Shown piece by piece: positions 16,337 to 23,707 of a DNA stretch of 61,630 nt (its first letter is position 1; the number at the start of each line of letters is the position of its first letter). The DNA comes from DAOUJW01 sp034421015 (GTDB lineage: Bacteria > Chloroflexota > Dehalococcoidia > Lucifugimonadales > UBA2985), in contig DAOUKT010000034.1 of NCBI GenBank assembly GCA_034421015.1, positions 1 to 61,630 of the forward strand, read 5' to 3'. Position numbers and translations under genes: made by a program. The notes below the pieces were generated by a model that saw only the letters and a program-made list of their open reading frames with translations, ran no database searches and was not told where the DNA came from.

Positions 16337-17675
16337 TTCTCAGCACCTCGTCCTTGTATACAACTGAGCCGTCTACAATCGTGGCCATCACTTTGCCCTT
16401 CAGCGTGGCGCCCTCCAGCGGCGTGTTTTTGCCCTTGGAAACGAAGTCGTCCGGGTCCACAACCCACTCCGCCTGGGGATCAAAGACCGTCACGTCCGCC
16501 GGAGACCCGATTCCGAGCGCGCCCGGAAAGCGGTCCGGAATACCCAGGATGCGCGCCGGGGCGGCCGTAAGCCTTTCAATCAGGACTTGCAGGTCAATCC
16601 TCCCTCCGTGTACCAGGGACATCAGCGAACCCAGGGCCACCTCGAAGCCGCTGATGCCAAAGGCCGCGTCCTCAAAGCTGCACTCCTTGTCTCCTTGCGT
16701 GTGCGGCGCGTGGTCCGTGGCTATGCAGTCGATTACGCCGTCCTTCAGCGCCTGCACCACAACATCGACGTCACGATCGGTGCGCAGCGGAGGGTTCACC
16801 TTGGCAGCAGTGTTATACGCGGGCAGAGCAACCACGCCGGTCAGTCCTTCCCTCGCCATTCCCGGAATCACCCACTCTTCCGTAATCGTTAGATGGTGTG
16901 GCGTGGCCTCCGCAGTCACGCTAATGCCGCGCTCCTTTGCCCTGCGCAGCATCTCCACGCTCCCGGCCGTGCTGACGTGGGTAAGGTGAAGTTTCCCGCC
17001 GGTTGCCTCCGCCAGATCGATGTCCCTCTGCACCATGGACTCCTCGGCTGAAGCGGGAACGCCCGGCAGGCCCAGGCCCCTAGACACAACCCCGTCGTTC
17101 ATTGCGCCGCCACGGGAGATGTCCAGGTCTTCGCAGTGATTCATAACCGGCAGGCCCAGGGACGCGGCGCGGACCAGCGCCTCTCGCATAATCTCGTCAC
17201 CCGACACCGGGCTGCCGTCGTCGCTGAAGCCGATGACACCGGCACGCGCAAGCGCTTCCATGTCGGTCAGGGCCTCGCCGTCGCGCCCAATGGTCACGGC
17301 TCCAAAGGCAAGCACCTTCGCGTTGCCCGCTTCCCGGGCCTTGCGCTGCACCAGCTCAATCACCTCCACGCTGTCCATTGCCGGCCGCGTGTTGGGCATT
17401 GCGCAGACCGTCGTGAAGCCCCCCTTGGCGGCGGCGGCGCTGCCTGTGGCGATCGTCTCCTTGTCCTCCGGGTCTGGCTCCCGGAGATGGCAGTGCAGAT
17501 CGATGAAGCCCGGGCTCACAACCATGCCGGAGGCGTCTATCTGCGTCGTCCCGGGAGGCGCATCAAGGCTGCGATCCAGTCCTGCTACAATCCCGTTCTC
17601 AATGAGCAGGTCGCCAACGAAATCGAGACCATGTGCAGGGTCAATGATTCGGCCGCCTCGAATCAGCAGGTTCAT
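16329..17675 (-). CDS. pyrC: Dihydroorotase (class I, zinc-dependent)
   Basis: A 448-residue amidohydrolase. The metal-binding DLHCHLREP follows PGFI near residue 60. Later come AMPNTRPAMDS, the metal His of MNHCED, the HLTHVSTAGS His, and the catalytic Asp in CIATDHAPHT. The length and motifs are those of class I (PyrC of Gram-positives and the CAD type). It cyclises carbamoyl aspartate to dihydroorotate, the third pyrimidine step. The start codon lies within the pyrB stop (ATGA), and the end overlaps carA. Confidence 0.96.
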   Translation of the reverse strand: MNLLIRGGRIIDPAHGLDFVGDLLIENGIVAGLDRSLDAPPGTTQIDASGMVVSPGFIDLHCHLREPDPEDKETIATGSAAAAKGGFTTVCAMPNTRPAMDSVEVIELVQRKAREAGNAKVLAFGAVTIGRDGEALTDMEALARAGVIGFSDDGSPVSGDEIMREALVRAASLGLPVMNHCEDLDISRGGAMNDGVVSRGLGLPGVPASAEESMVQRDIDLAEATGGKLHLTHVSTAGSVEMLRRAKERGISVTAEATPHHLTITEEWVIPGMAREGLTGVVALPAYNTAAKVNPPLRTDRDVDVVVQALKDGVIDCIATDHAPHTQGDKECSFEDAAFGISGFEVALGSLMSLVHGGRIDLQVLIERLTAAPARILGIPDRFPGALGIGSPADVTVFDPQAEWVVDPDDFVSKGKNTPLEGATLKGKVMATIVDGSVVYKDEVLRIG

Positions 17676-19138
17676 CTGGCCCCCCCGGACACCAAGTCAA
17701 TCCAGCGCCTACCATCGCCGTCTTCCCTGGGCTGGTAGCTGTCCCACTTCTCTGAAGCCGGCCTGAACCCGGCGTCCTCCGCATCGCTGGTGGATGCAAA
17801 GAAGCGAACGTGCTCCAGGCGGACTGGCGGCATGAACCTGTCCAGCAGCTGGGATGGATAGTAGAAGCGTGACTCCGCATTGCCGGCGAACGCGGCATCG
17901 GCTTCGTGGTCGCAGTAAAGGCATCTCAGCTTGTAGCCGTAGTCCCTCACAATCTCAAACCCGTTTCTGGCAAATTGGCCCTCCTTGTTGACGACGCAGG
18001 TGGGATTGGGGCAGTCGAAGCCGGGCCTGGAGTAGGCCAGTTCAGACGTCTCGCCTGAACCCACCGAATCCTCGTGCTCTGCGGCTTCTGCGTCACACCC
18101 CAGAATGTGCCACAGAAGCGCCATCCTGACGGGGATGCCAAGGGCGGCCTGCTCAAAGTACAGGCTCCTCGGGTCCTCGTCCACCTCCGGGCTAAGCTCA
18201 TCCACCCTGGGCAGTGGGTGAAGAATCGAGATGTTCTTGAACTGCCTGTCCCTGAGGGTCTTGGCGGTGACCGTGGGGTATCTGTAGTGCTCGGCAGGAC
18301 TGCTTCCACGCTCCTTCTGGCGACGGGTCACATAGATCGACAAGGCCTCTTCACTTCCGACCTGGAACTCAACAGTCGTGCCCTCAATCGAGGACATGGC
18401 CAGCTGGTGCGGCTCCGTGGGAGTTATGTAGATTGCGTCAACCGTCGCAGCGCCGTCTCCGGCCGGCGAGTCATCGTAGAGGGCGCTCAGGAAGCCAAGG
18501 CTCTCCCTACGGATTTGCGCCCGATAGTCACGACGCAGCCTTCGGAGCACGTAGTCCGGCATCTCGTTTCCATCCCCCGGCACAAATATGACGTTCGCCC
18601 CGAAGCGCGCCAGGGCAAAGGCCAGGGAGTGGATTGTGCGGCCGTGCAGCAGGTCTCCGCAGAGGGCGACCTTCAGTCCCCTCAGAGTCCCGTGATGCGC
18701 CCTGAGCGTGTACAGGTCGCAGAGTGTCTGGGTGGGATGCTCGTGGCTGCCGTCTCCGGCGTTGATGACTGGGACGGGGGCATACTCCTTCACAAGCCGC
18801 GCCGCTCCCTCCCAGGGGTGACGCACAACCAGCACGTCCGCGTAGGACCCCACCACCCTTGCCGTGTCCGCAAGGGACTCGCCCTTGACGGCAGAAGACG
18901 CGCCCATGTCCGGCGTGGAGATGACGCCGCCACCCAGCCGCTGCATTGCGGCCTCGAAGGACAGCCTTGTCCTGGTGCTTGGCTCGTAGAAAAGCGTTGC
19001 AGCGATTCTTCCCGTAGCGCTGCCAAAGAAGGCTTGCCGGTTCTCGCGGATGTCATCCGCGGTCCTGAATATCCCCTCTATGTCGTCGATGGAGAGGTCG
19101 TCGACGGAGATTATGCTTCTTCCGTTAAGCCGGCTCAT
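17672..19138 (-). CDS. pyrB: Aspartate carbamoyltransferase fused to a PyrI-like zinc domain
   Basis: At 488 residues this is much longer than a usual PyrB of about 310. Residues 1-345 are the catalytic chain. They contain the carbamoyl-phosphate loop STRTR (54-58), KGES (85-88), HPTQT (134-138), TRRQKER (271-277) and HPLPRVDEL (307-315), with an insertion of about 40 residues before TRRQKER. Residues about 375-412 hold CPNPTC and CLYC. Cys376, 381, 406 and 409 give the C-x4-C...C-x2-C layout of the zinc domain of the regulatory chain PyrI. The nucleotide-binding half of PyrI is missing, and a tail of about 75 residues of unknown kind follows. Catalytic-regulatory fusions are known from Thermotoga. 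Here CTP/ATP allostery is not expected, and the zinc module may help assembly. Confidence 0.92.
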   Translation of the reverse strand: MSRLNGRSIISVDDLSIDDIEGIFRTADDIRENRQAFFGSATGRIAATLFYEPSTRTRLSFEAAMQRLGGGVISTPDMGASSAVKGESLADTARVVGSYADVLVVRHPWEGAARLVKEYAPVPVINAGDGSHEHPTQTLCDLYTLRAHHGTLRGLKVALCGDLLHGRTIHSLAFALARFGANVIFVPGDGNEMPDYVLRRLRRDYRAQIRRESLGFLSALYDDSPAGDGAATVDAIYITPTEPHQLAMSSIEGTTVEFQVGSEEALSIYVTRRQKERGSSPAEHYRYPTVTAKTLRDRQFKNISILHPLPRVDELSPEVDEDPRSLYFEQAALGIPVRMALLWHILGCDAEAAEHEDSVGSGETSELAYSRPGFDCPNPTCVVNKEGQFARNGFEIVRDYGYKLRCLYCDHEADAAFAGNAESRFYYPSQLLDRFMPPVRLEHVRFFASTSDAEDAGFRPASEKWDSYQPREDGDGRRWIDLVSGGAR

Positions 19139-19151
19139 GATGGAGACCTCG

Positions 19152-19742
19152 TCATCGAGCTTGACCCCGTGAAGCGACTACTGCGTCCCCAGGCGCCCTG
19201 GAAGCCGTCTCCGGCCTGTCCTGCAGCACAACGCCGTCCGCGCCGTCCACCTCCTTGAGGCGGACTTCCACTCGCTCCCCCAGTGAGGTGGGAATGTTCT
19301 TGCCGACGTAATCAGGCCTGATGGGAAGCTCCCTGTGCCCCCTGTCCACCAAGACCGCCAGCTGGACAAGGCGGGGCCTGCCCAGGTCCATCAGGGCGTC
19401 CATCGCCGCGCGTATGCTCCGGCCGGTGAAGAGCACGTCGTCCACCAGGACCACTTTCCGGTCCGTTATGCTCACCGGGATGTCAGTGGAGTGGTTCGAC
19501 TGCCTGCTCCTGACGGATGCGTCGTCGCGGTAGCGCTCAATATCCAGGGCTCCAACCGGAATATCCTGGCCCTCGTACTGCCCGATCCTCTCGGCCAGAC
19601 GCCTTGCCAGCGGCACGCCCCTGGTGTGCATCCCCACGAGGAGAAGTCCCTCGACGCCGTGGTTGCGCTCCAGGACCTCGTGAGCGATGCGCGTGAGGGC
19701 CCTGCGAACGTCGTCCGGGGACATCAGCTGCTTTTCGACCAT
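19152..19742 (-). CDS. pyrR: PyrR bifunctional regulator / uracil phosphoribosyltransferase
   Basis: A 196-residue phosphoribosyltransferase-fold protein. It opens VEKQLMSPDDVRRALTRIAHE and continues LLLVGMHTRGVPLARRLAERI. The PRPP-binding loop is VVLVDDVLFTGRSIRAAMDAL. These motifs are characteristic of PyrR. It binds the leader RNA of pyr operons when UMP is high and makes termination more likely. The ATG at 19742 is chosen because the protein then matches the family N terminus. The frame is open further upstream, but that part is the terminator hairpin of its own attenuator. AGAGG in the terminator 3' arm can serve as the ribosome-binding site. It is the first gene of the operon. Confidence 0.95.
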   Translation of the reverse strand: MVEKQLMSPDDVRRALTRIAHEVLERNHGVEGLLLVGMHTRGVPLARRLAERIGQYEGQDIPVGALDIERYRDDASVRSRQSNHSTDIPVSITDRKVVLVDDVLFTGRSIRAAMDALMDLGRPRLVQLAVLVDRGHRELPIRPDYVGKNIPTSLGERVEVRLKEVDGADGVVLQDRPETASRAPGDAVVASRGQAR

Positions 19743-19743
19743 C

Positions 19744-19773
19744 AAAAAACCTCTTGCCGCGGCTGGCAAGAGG
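19744..19773 (-). terminator. Terminator hairpin of the pyr attenuator
   Basis: A perfect 9-bp stem (19750-19758 with 19765-19773) has a 6-nt loop and six U residues (19744-19749), immediately before the pyrR start codon. Confidence 0.9.
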
Positions 19774-19857
19774 TGCAATCTATGGCATTTCGCCAAAGGC
19801 CCTGGTTGAATTGGTCCTGCCGCCTTGCCAGCCTCACGGGACTGAATTAAAGGGCTG
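19744..19857 (-). promoter_or_regulatory. PyrR-responsive attenuator in the pyr operon leader
   Basis: All three mutually exclusive elements are visible on the minus strand. The PyrR-binding anti-antiterminator spans 19829-19857: CAGCC and GGCTG close a loop that contains CCCTTTAA and the conserved GTCCCGTGAGGCTG. The antiterminator pairs GGCTGGCAAG (19824-19833) with CTTGCCAGCC (19761-19770). The terminator pairs CCTCTTGCC with GGCAAGAGG and is followed by TTTTTT. PyrR with UMP should stabilise the first element, free the terminator arm and stop transcription. The layout and loop sequence match known PyrR leaders. Confidence 0.88.
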
Positions 19858-19903
19858 CACAGAGCAGTCCTTACGCCTTCGGCCTGTATTCTGTTGTGTT
19901 CCT

Positions 19904-19932
19904 AGTCTAGCAGACGGCCGAGGTCTCTGCAA
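19904..19932 (-). promoter_or_regulatory. Promoter of the pyr operon
   Basis: On the minus strand TTGCAG (19932-19927) and TAGACT (19909-19904) are separated by 17 nt. Initiation near 19896 would give a leader of about 150 nt, enough to hold the whole attenuator. Confidence 0.6.
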
Positions 19933-19966
19933 GGCATAGCCCCGCGAATTTAGATTCAATCATCCC

Positions 19967-19995
19967 TTGGTCACCTACTCTGAATGGTCTATAAT
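19967..19995 (+). promoter_or_regulatory. Promoter of the small hypothetical gene at 20032
   Basis: TTGGTC (19967-19972) and a consensus TATAAT (19990-19995) are separated by 17 nt. The start codon with its GGAGGTG lies about 35 nt downstream. Confidence 0.7.
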
Positions 19996-20031
19996 CTACG
20001 CAGAAAGCACAACAATACGGAGGTGCACCCA

Positions 20032-20319
20032 ATGAAGCTGGAAGTCATCAGCATAGCGCCAACCGAGCAGCGGGTCCTCCTGCTCTTCGACCCATCCGGC
20101 CCGGACCCCCAGGACGACGAGGTCAACAGCTACCTCCAGTCCAATTCCCTTGAGCCCAAGCGCCAGTACAGCGAGACCCGGGACGACAAGGAGTACAGCG
20201 TTTACTACTTCGGGCACTGCTACATAGAGGGACACCTTGAGAAGCTGGCGGCCATGGCCACGGAGGCCAAGATGGAGCCGGACGACCCGTCTCAGCCTTC
20301 AGGCGAATCGCCTGACTAA
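20032..20319 (+). CDS. Small hypothetical protein, acidic
   Basis: A 95-residue protein without a recognised family. The start is the ATG at 20032, preceded by GGAGGTG and a good promoter. The first half alternates beta-like segments (MKLEVISIAP, RVLLLFDPSG). The middle contains Tyr-rich YSVYYFGHCYIEGHLEKL, and the tail is Pro/Glu/Asp/Ser-rich and probably disordered. No signal peptide or membrane segment is seen, so it should be cytoplasmic. It is divergent from the pyr operon and convergent with an acyl-CoA dehydrogenase gene, so context gives no function. The good codon structure and expression signals support a real gene. Confidence 0.7.
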   Translation: MKLEVISIAPTEQRVLLLFDPSGPDPQDDEVNSYLQSNSLEPKRQYSETRDDKEYSVYYFGHCYIEGHLEKLAAMATEAKMEPDDPSQPSGESPD

Positions 20320-20378
20320 TTTCATGGTCTGCGGCCACTAGCGGCCGCGTGCATTCGTCCCCAATTGAGCAGACACAA

Positions 20379-20410
20379 AAAGGGCCAGGGTTGTGAAACC
20401 CTGGCCCTTT
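20379..20410. terminator. Bidirectional intrinsic terminator
   Basis: AAAGGGCCAGGGTT and AACCCTGGCCCTTT form a 14-bp stem with a 4-nt loop. On the minus strand it is followed by TTTTTGTG and ends the acyl-CoA dehydrogenase transcript. It can also stop the convergent small gene. Confidence 0.88.
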
Positions 20411-20427
20411 CCTGCGTTCGCTTCGGG

Positions 20428-21657
20428 CTAGCTGCCGTGACTGGTGGCGGTGGACGCAGTGGGCGCAGCCCGCTCCTGGGTACGGCTGATCCCTATCCTG
20501 CGCGCCAGAATCACCTTGGCGATGTTGGTGCTGCCGGCAGCGTGGTTCTGGCCCGCCCGCTGTCGCTGGTTGACCTCCTGCGCTCCGCCGTGGGGCGCAC
20601 CGGGCTCCTTGGTGCCAAGGAACCCGTAGGGGCCGTAGAGCTCCCGGATCCTACGAGCGTTCCTCAGGCTGGACTCGCGGCCGTGTACGTTGGCCACGTT
20701 GCCTTCGTACTGGATGCTCATCCTGTTCTGGTACATCCAGTAGGTCCGCTGGAGCAGCAGTGACTGGACGTGGGAATCGAGAACTGCGTCCATGGCAACC
20801 TGCTGCACGACCTCGTCGTTGCCCAGGGTGCCTTCCCCTTGCTTCGTCTCCCTGAGGTAATCCACAAGGCTGTCGGTGTTCTCGTCCCTGGGCACTGCGC
20901 GGCCGCGGCCGCCGTGCTCAAACTCAAGGTGGGTGCCCATCACCTGCCAGCCCTGGTTGACGCCGCCAATCAGATGCTCGCTGGACACACGCACGTTGTC
21001 CAGGAAGATGGCCTGCTTGCGAGAGCTTGGCAGAAGCTTCATCTCCCTGAGCTCCAGGCCCTCAGAGGGCACCGGAATCATGAAGTAGCCGAGATTGCGG
21101 TGCCGCGGCGCGTCCGGGTCGGTGACCATGGGGCCCGCCAGGTACTCCACGTCATAAGGGTCGCCGATGAAGACGTTGCGACCGTTGAGAATCCAGTCGT
21201 CGCCGTCCTGGGTGGCGCGGCTCTGGATGCTGGCCAGGTCGGCGCCACCATGGGGCTCCGTGAGCTTCTGGAATACGATTGCGTCGCCCCTGAGCAGCGG
21301 AGGAAGGAACTTCTGCTTCTGCTCCTCTGTCCCCCACACCAGCAGTGTCTGGAAGACCAGGGAGCGGCTGGTGCAGGCCTTGACGTTAGCCCTGGACATC
21401 TCCTCGGAGATGAGCACTTCGTAGTCTGCCGACATTCCGCCGCCGCCATACTCCTTGGGATACGTGGGGAACAGCCAGCCCTTCTCTCCCATCTTCCTCC
21501 ACAGCTCCCTGTAGAACAGGTACTGATCATAGGTGAAGTCATCCCCGTCTATGGGCTCCTTCATCTCATCCGGGACATTCTCCTCCAACCACGCCCTGAC
21601 CTCCAGTCGGAACCGCTCCTGTTCCTCTGTGTAAGCTGACGACAATGCAAAGTCCAT
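20428..21657 (-). CDS. Acyl-CoA dehydrogenase family protein (paralogue 1)
   Basis: A 409-residue flavoprotein of the acyl-CoA dehydrogenase fold. The N-terminal helical domain begins with YTEEQERFRLEVRAWLEENVP. The middle beta domain has LTEPHGGADLASIQSRA and the substrate-site GYFMIPVPSEGLE. The C-terminal helical domain ends with GSTNIAKVILARRIGISRTQERAAPT and the tail TATSHGS. Such enzymes use FAD to oxidise the alpha-beta bond of acyl-CoA and pass electrons to ETF. The C-terminal part is very like those of the genes at 55065, 56365 and 57642, although this copy lies 34 kb from that cluster. Substrate and chain length cannot be deduced. Confidence 0.9.
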   Translation of the reverse strand: MDFALSSAYTEEQERFRLEVRAWLEENVPDEMKEPIDGDDFTYDQYLFYRELWRKMGEKGWLFPTYPKEYGGGGMSADYEVLISEEMSRANVKACTSRSLVFQTLLVWGTEEQKQKFLPPLLRGDAIVFQKLTEPHGGADLASIQSRATQDGDDWILNGRNVFIGDPYDVEYLAGPMVTDPDAPRHRNLGYFMIPVPSEGLELREMKLLPSSRKQAIFLDNVRVSSEHLIGGVNQGWQVMGTHLEFEHGGRGRAVPRDENTDSLVDYLRETKQGEGTLGNDEVVQQVAMDAVLDSHVQSLLLQRTYWMYQNRMSIQYEGNVANVHGRESSLRNARRIRELYGPYGFLGTKEPGAPHGGAQEVNQRQRAGQNHAAGSTNIAKVILARRIGISRTQERAAPTASTATSHGS

Positions 21658-21964
21658 GCCTGACCTCCTCTATCTGAGATCTGAGCCGGCCATTTGCCCA
21701 ATAGCCGCCTCTCCTTCACGGACCCCCTAATGGACTGCAAACACAAGAGAGCATTCAGAGCTGCCCGCGATGGTCGAAATTATATTCAGCGGCTGATTCA
21801 GTGTCAATCGGCCATACCGCCGCAACTATCCTGATGACGACGATTCCCGTCGCAAAGACGCGGGTTAAGCTCTCAAAGACGGCGTGGGTGGAGACTGGAC
21901 TGCTCTCCCACAATAAGCGCCTTCGAATGCCCCCAACGGGTGTCTGCTAGGCCTGATATCTTGG

Positions 21965-21970
21965 TATAAT
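21965..21970 (+). promoter_or_regulatory. Extended -10 element before ogt
   Basis: TATAAT preceded by TTGG (TGn-type extension) lies about 65 nt before the ogt start. A convincing -35 is not seen. The rest of the 376-bp space 21658-22033 holds no gene or structure that I can recognise. Confidence 0.5.
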
Positions 21971-22033
21971 GGAGTTGCGACCGACGAGTCTTCGAGGCGC
22001 GTCGGCTTGCCACTCTTAACCGGCTGGACGAAT

Positions 22034-22597
22034 ATGGTCAAGAGACAAAATGGTGAACAGGAATCCCTGAACCACGCGGTCGTATCCACGGCCAGGGGAT
22101 GGGTCGCCGTGCTGGCGTCGTCGAAGGGTATAAGGCGGATGTCGCTGCCCCACGACAGCCCTTCCGATGCCCTGGGCAGCCTGGAGCTGTCCGGCGCGGA
22201 CGCGGGAGAGGAGCTGGCGCCGGAGTCGCTGGACGGCCTCAGGCAGAGGCTGGACCTCTACTTCAACGGGGGCAGAACCTTCTTCCCGGACGCCCTGGAC
22301 CTGAAGGGGACGGACTTTCAGAAGAGAGCGTGGGAGGCGGCGCGGGCTATCCCATGGGGCGAGACCCGCAGCTACCGATGGATTGCGGTGCAGATGGGCA
22401 GACCGGGAGCCGCGAGAGCCGTCGGCCAGGCAATGCGCGCCAACCCTGCGCCCATAGTTGTTCCCTGTCACAGGGTTATCGGCGAGAACGGAGAGCTCCG
22501 GGGCTACGGTGGCCCGGACGGAATCGGGATGAAGCAGGACCTGCTTGCAATCGAGAGAGGAAGCAGTACGTCAGAAGCTGCCGGCAAAGGAGGATAG
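22034..22597 (+). CDS. ogt: Methylated-DNA--protein-cysteine S-methyltransferase
   Basis: A 187-residue DNA repair protein of the Ogt/MGMT family. The alkyl-accepting Cys145 lies in VVPCHRVIG. The DNA-binding helix RSYRWIAVQMGRPGAARAVGQAM precedes it. The N-terminal domain is poorly conserved, as is usual. It removes O6-alkyl groups from guanine in a suicide reaction. The ATG at 22034 is preferred; a frame open further upstream lacks a ribosome-binding site. The next gene starts 4 nt after the stop, with its Shine-Dalgarno inside this gene's end, so the two are co-translated. Confidence 0.9.
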   Translation: MVKRQNGEQESLNHAVVSTARGWVAVLASSKGIRRMSLPHDSPSDALGSLELSGADAGEELAPESLDGLRQRLDLYFNGGRTFFPDALDLKGTDFQKRAWEAARAIPWGETRSYRWIAVQMGRPGAARAVGQAMRANPAPIVVPCHRVIGENGELRGYGGPDGIGMKQDLLAIERGSSTSEAAGKGG

Positions 22598-22601
22598 AGT
22601 C

Positions 22602-22910
22602 ATGGCCATTAAGGTTCTCATGTCGCGTCGCGTTAACACGGGCCGGGAGGCGGAGTTGGAGGAGCTTCTGGTGGAGCTGAGGGCAAGGGCCCTCAAGCAG
22701 CCGGGTTACATCTCCGGAGAGACCCTGATCCTGGCTTCTGACCCCAGCATACACCTTGTGATAAGCAACTGGTCCACACTCAAGGACTGGCGAGACTGGG
22801 AGCACCACCAGGACCGCCTGGAAGTGGTGGACAAGGTCAACGCCCTGCTCAACTCACCTGCCAGAACGGAGGTCTGGCTGGAACGCGGCGCTGCGCCCAG
22901 CGGGGTGTAA
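22602..22910 (+). CDS. Antibiotic-biosynthesis-monooxygenase (ABM) domain protein
   Basis: A 102-residue single-domain protein resembling the ABM dimeric alpha-beta barrel. It opens MAIKVLMSRRV, with a helix rich in Glu and Leu (EAELEELLVELRARAL) and then PGYISGETLI. The stretch WSTLKDWRDWEHHQDR matches the family's second helix. Members include heme-degrading enzymes, quinol monooxygenases and many uncharacterised small proteins. It starts just after ogt with a strong AAAGGAGGA, so both should be expressed together. The biochemical activity is not predictable from sequence. Confidence 0.8.
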   Translation: MAIKVLMSRRVNTGREAELEELLVELRARALKQPGYISGETLILASDPSIHLVISNWSTLKDWRDWEHHQDRLEVVDKVNALLNSPARTEVWLERGAAPSGV

Positions 22911-22938
22911 TGGGCCGGACCGGAGGCGCAATCAGGGG

Positions 22939-22967
22939 TTGCTCTAACTGAGTTTGAGTGGTATCAT
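22939..22967 (+). promoter_or_regulatory. Promoter/operator of the Phd-PIN toxin-antitoxin pair
   Basis: TTGCTC (22939-22944) and TATCAT (22962-22967) are separated by 17 nt. TGTGGTCAC just after the -10 is matched in inverted form by GTGACCACA, which covers the GTG start codon at 23011. This is a possible autorepression operator. Confidence 0.5.
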
Positions 22968-23010
22968 GTGGTCACAATATGCCAGAGAAGTGACTGCATA
23001 AGGGGTTAAC

Positions 23011-23262
23011 GTGACCACATACAATATCAACATAAGAGAGTTCAAGGCCAAGATCAGTGAGGTGCTAATGAACCTCAAGTACGGGGAAGAGGTTACCATA
23101 ACCCGGCGCGGGAAGCCCTACGCCAGGGTTAGCCCCATTGAGGCTCCCACGGACAACAGACCGTCCCTTAACGCTCTGAAGGGGTCTTTCACGCATTTGC
23201 CGGAAGCAGCATATGAGGACTTCCAGGAGGCAAAAGCCATTTGGAATCCCCGGGAGCCGTAG
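23011..23262 (+). CDS. Phd/YefM-family antitoxin
   Basis: An 83-residue protein with the antitoxin N-terminal DNA-binding fold. The pattern is YNINIREFKAKISEVLMNL, then GEEVTITRRGKPYARVSP, which is the classical Phd/YefM signature. The C-terminal region (about 50-83) should bind the toxin. The GTG start is supported by its position after the promoter and a weak GGGG upstream. The toxin gene begins 21 nt after the stop. The pair should form an autoregulating complex. Confidence 0.87.
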   Translation: MTTYNINIREFKAKISEVLMNLKYGEEVTITRRGKPYARVSPIEAPTDNRPSLNALKGSFTHLPEAAYEDFQEAKAIWNPREP

Positions 23263-23283
23263 GCTGGCAGGGGCCCGCCGACT

Positions 23284-23688
23284 GTGGTAAATGCTCCGTC
23301 CAGATTCGTGGTTGATACTCACGCCCTGTGGTGGTATCTGAGGTCGCCGGAGCGCCTCACGCCCGCAGCCTCCGCCGTGTTCCGGCTGGCGGAAACCGGC
23401 AACGCCACCATAGTGGTCCCCGCAATCGCCGTTGCCGAGTTCTACTTCCTCTCAGTCAAGCTGAAGCAGCCGGTTGCGCCATCCACCTTGTTGGACGCGC
23501 TGGCTTCCGTAAGCGGAATCGAGGTGTCAGAGCTCGGCAGGGCGCAGCTTGAGAGGCTTGACCGGTTCCGGGATATCCCGGAGATGCACGACAGGCTCAT
23601 TGCGGCTGAGGCGTCGGCTCTCGGCGCGCCGGTGGTCACAAGGGATGCGACGCTTCTGGCCTCGACAGACGTTGAGACCATTTGGTAA
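23284..23688 (+). CDS. PIN-domain toxin (VapC-like)
   Basis: A 134-residue PIN-domain ribonuclease. The acidic residues are Asp11 (FVVDTHALWWYL), Glu52 (IAVAEFYFL), Asp103 (EMHDRLIAAEA) and Asp121 (VVTRDATLL). The DTHALWW opening is typical of PIN toxins paired with Phd-type antitoxins, which this gene follows by 21 nt. It has a GTG start. It is convergent with dnaE and only 19 bp separate the two stop codons, so there is no room for a terminator. Confidence 0.87.
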   Translation: MVNAPSRFVVDTHALWWYLRSPERLTPAASAVFRLAETGNATIVVPAIAVAEFYFLSVKLKQPVAPSTLLDALASVSGIEVSELGRAQLERLDRFRDIPEMHDRLIAAEASALGAPVVTRDATLLASTDVETIW

Positions 23689-23707
23689 GGGGCGCGGCTG
23701 GCGCTTT

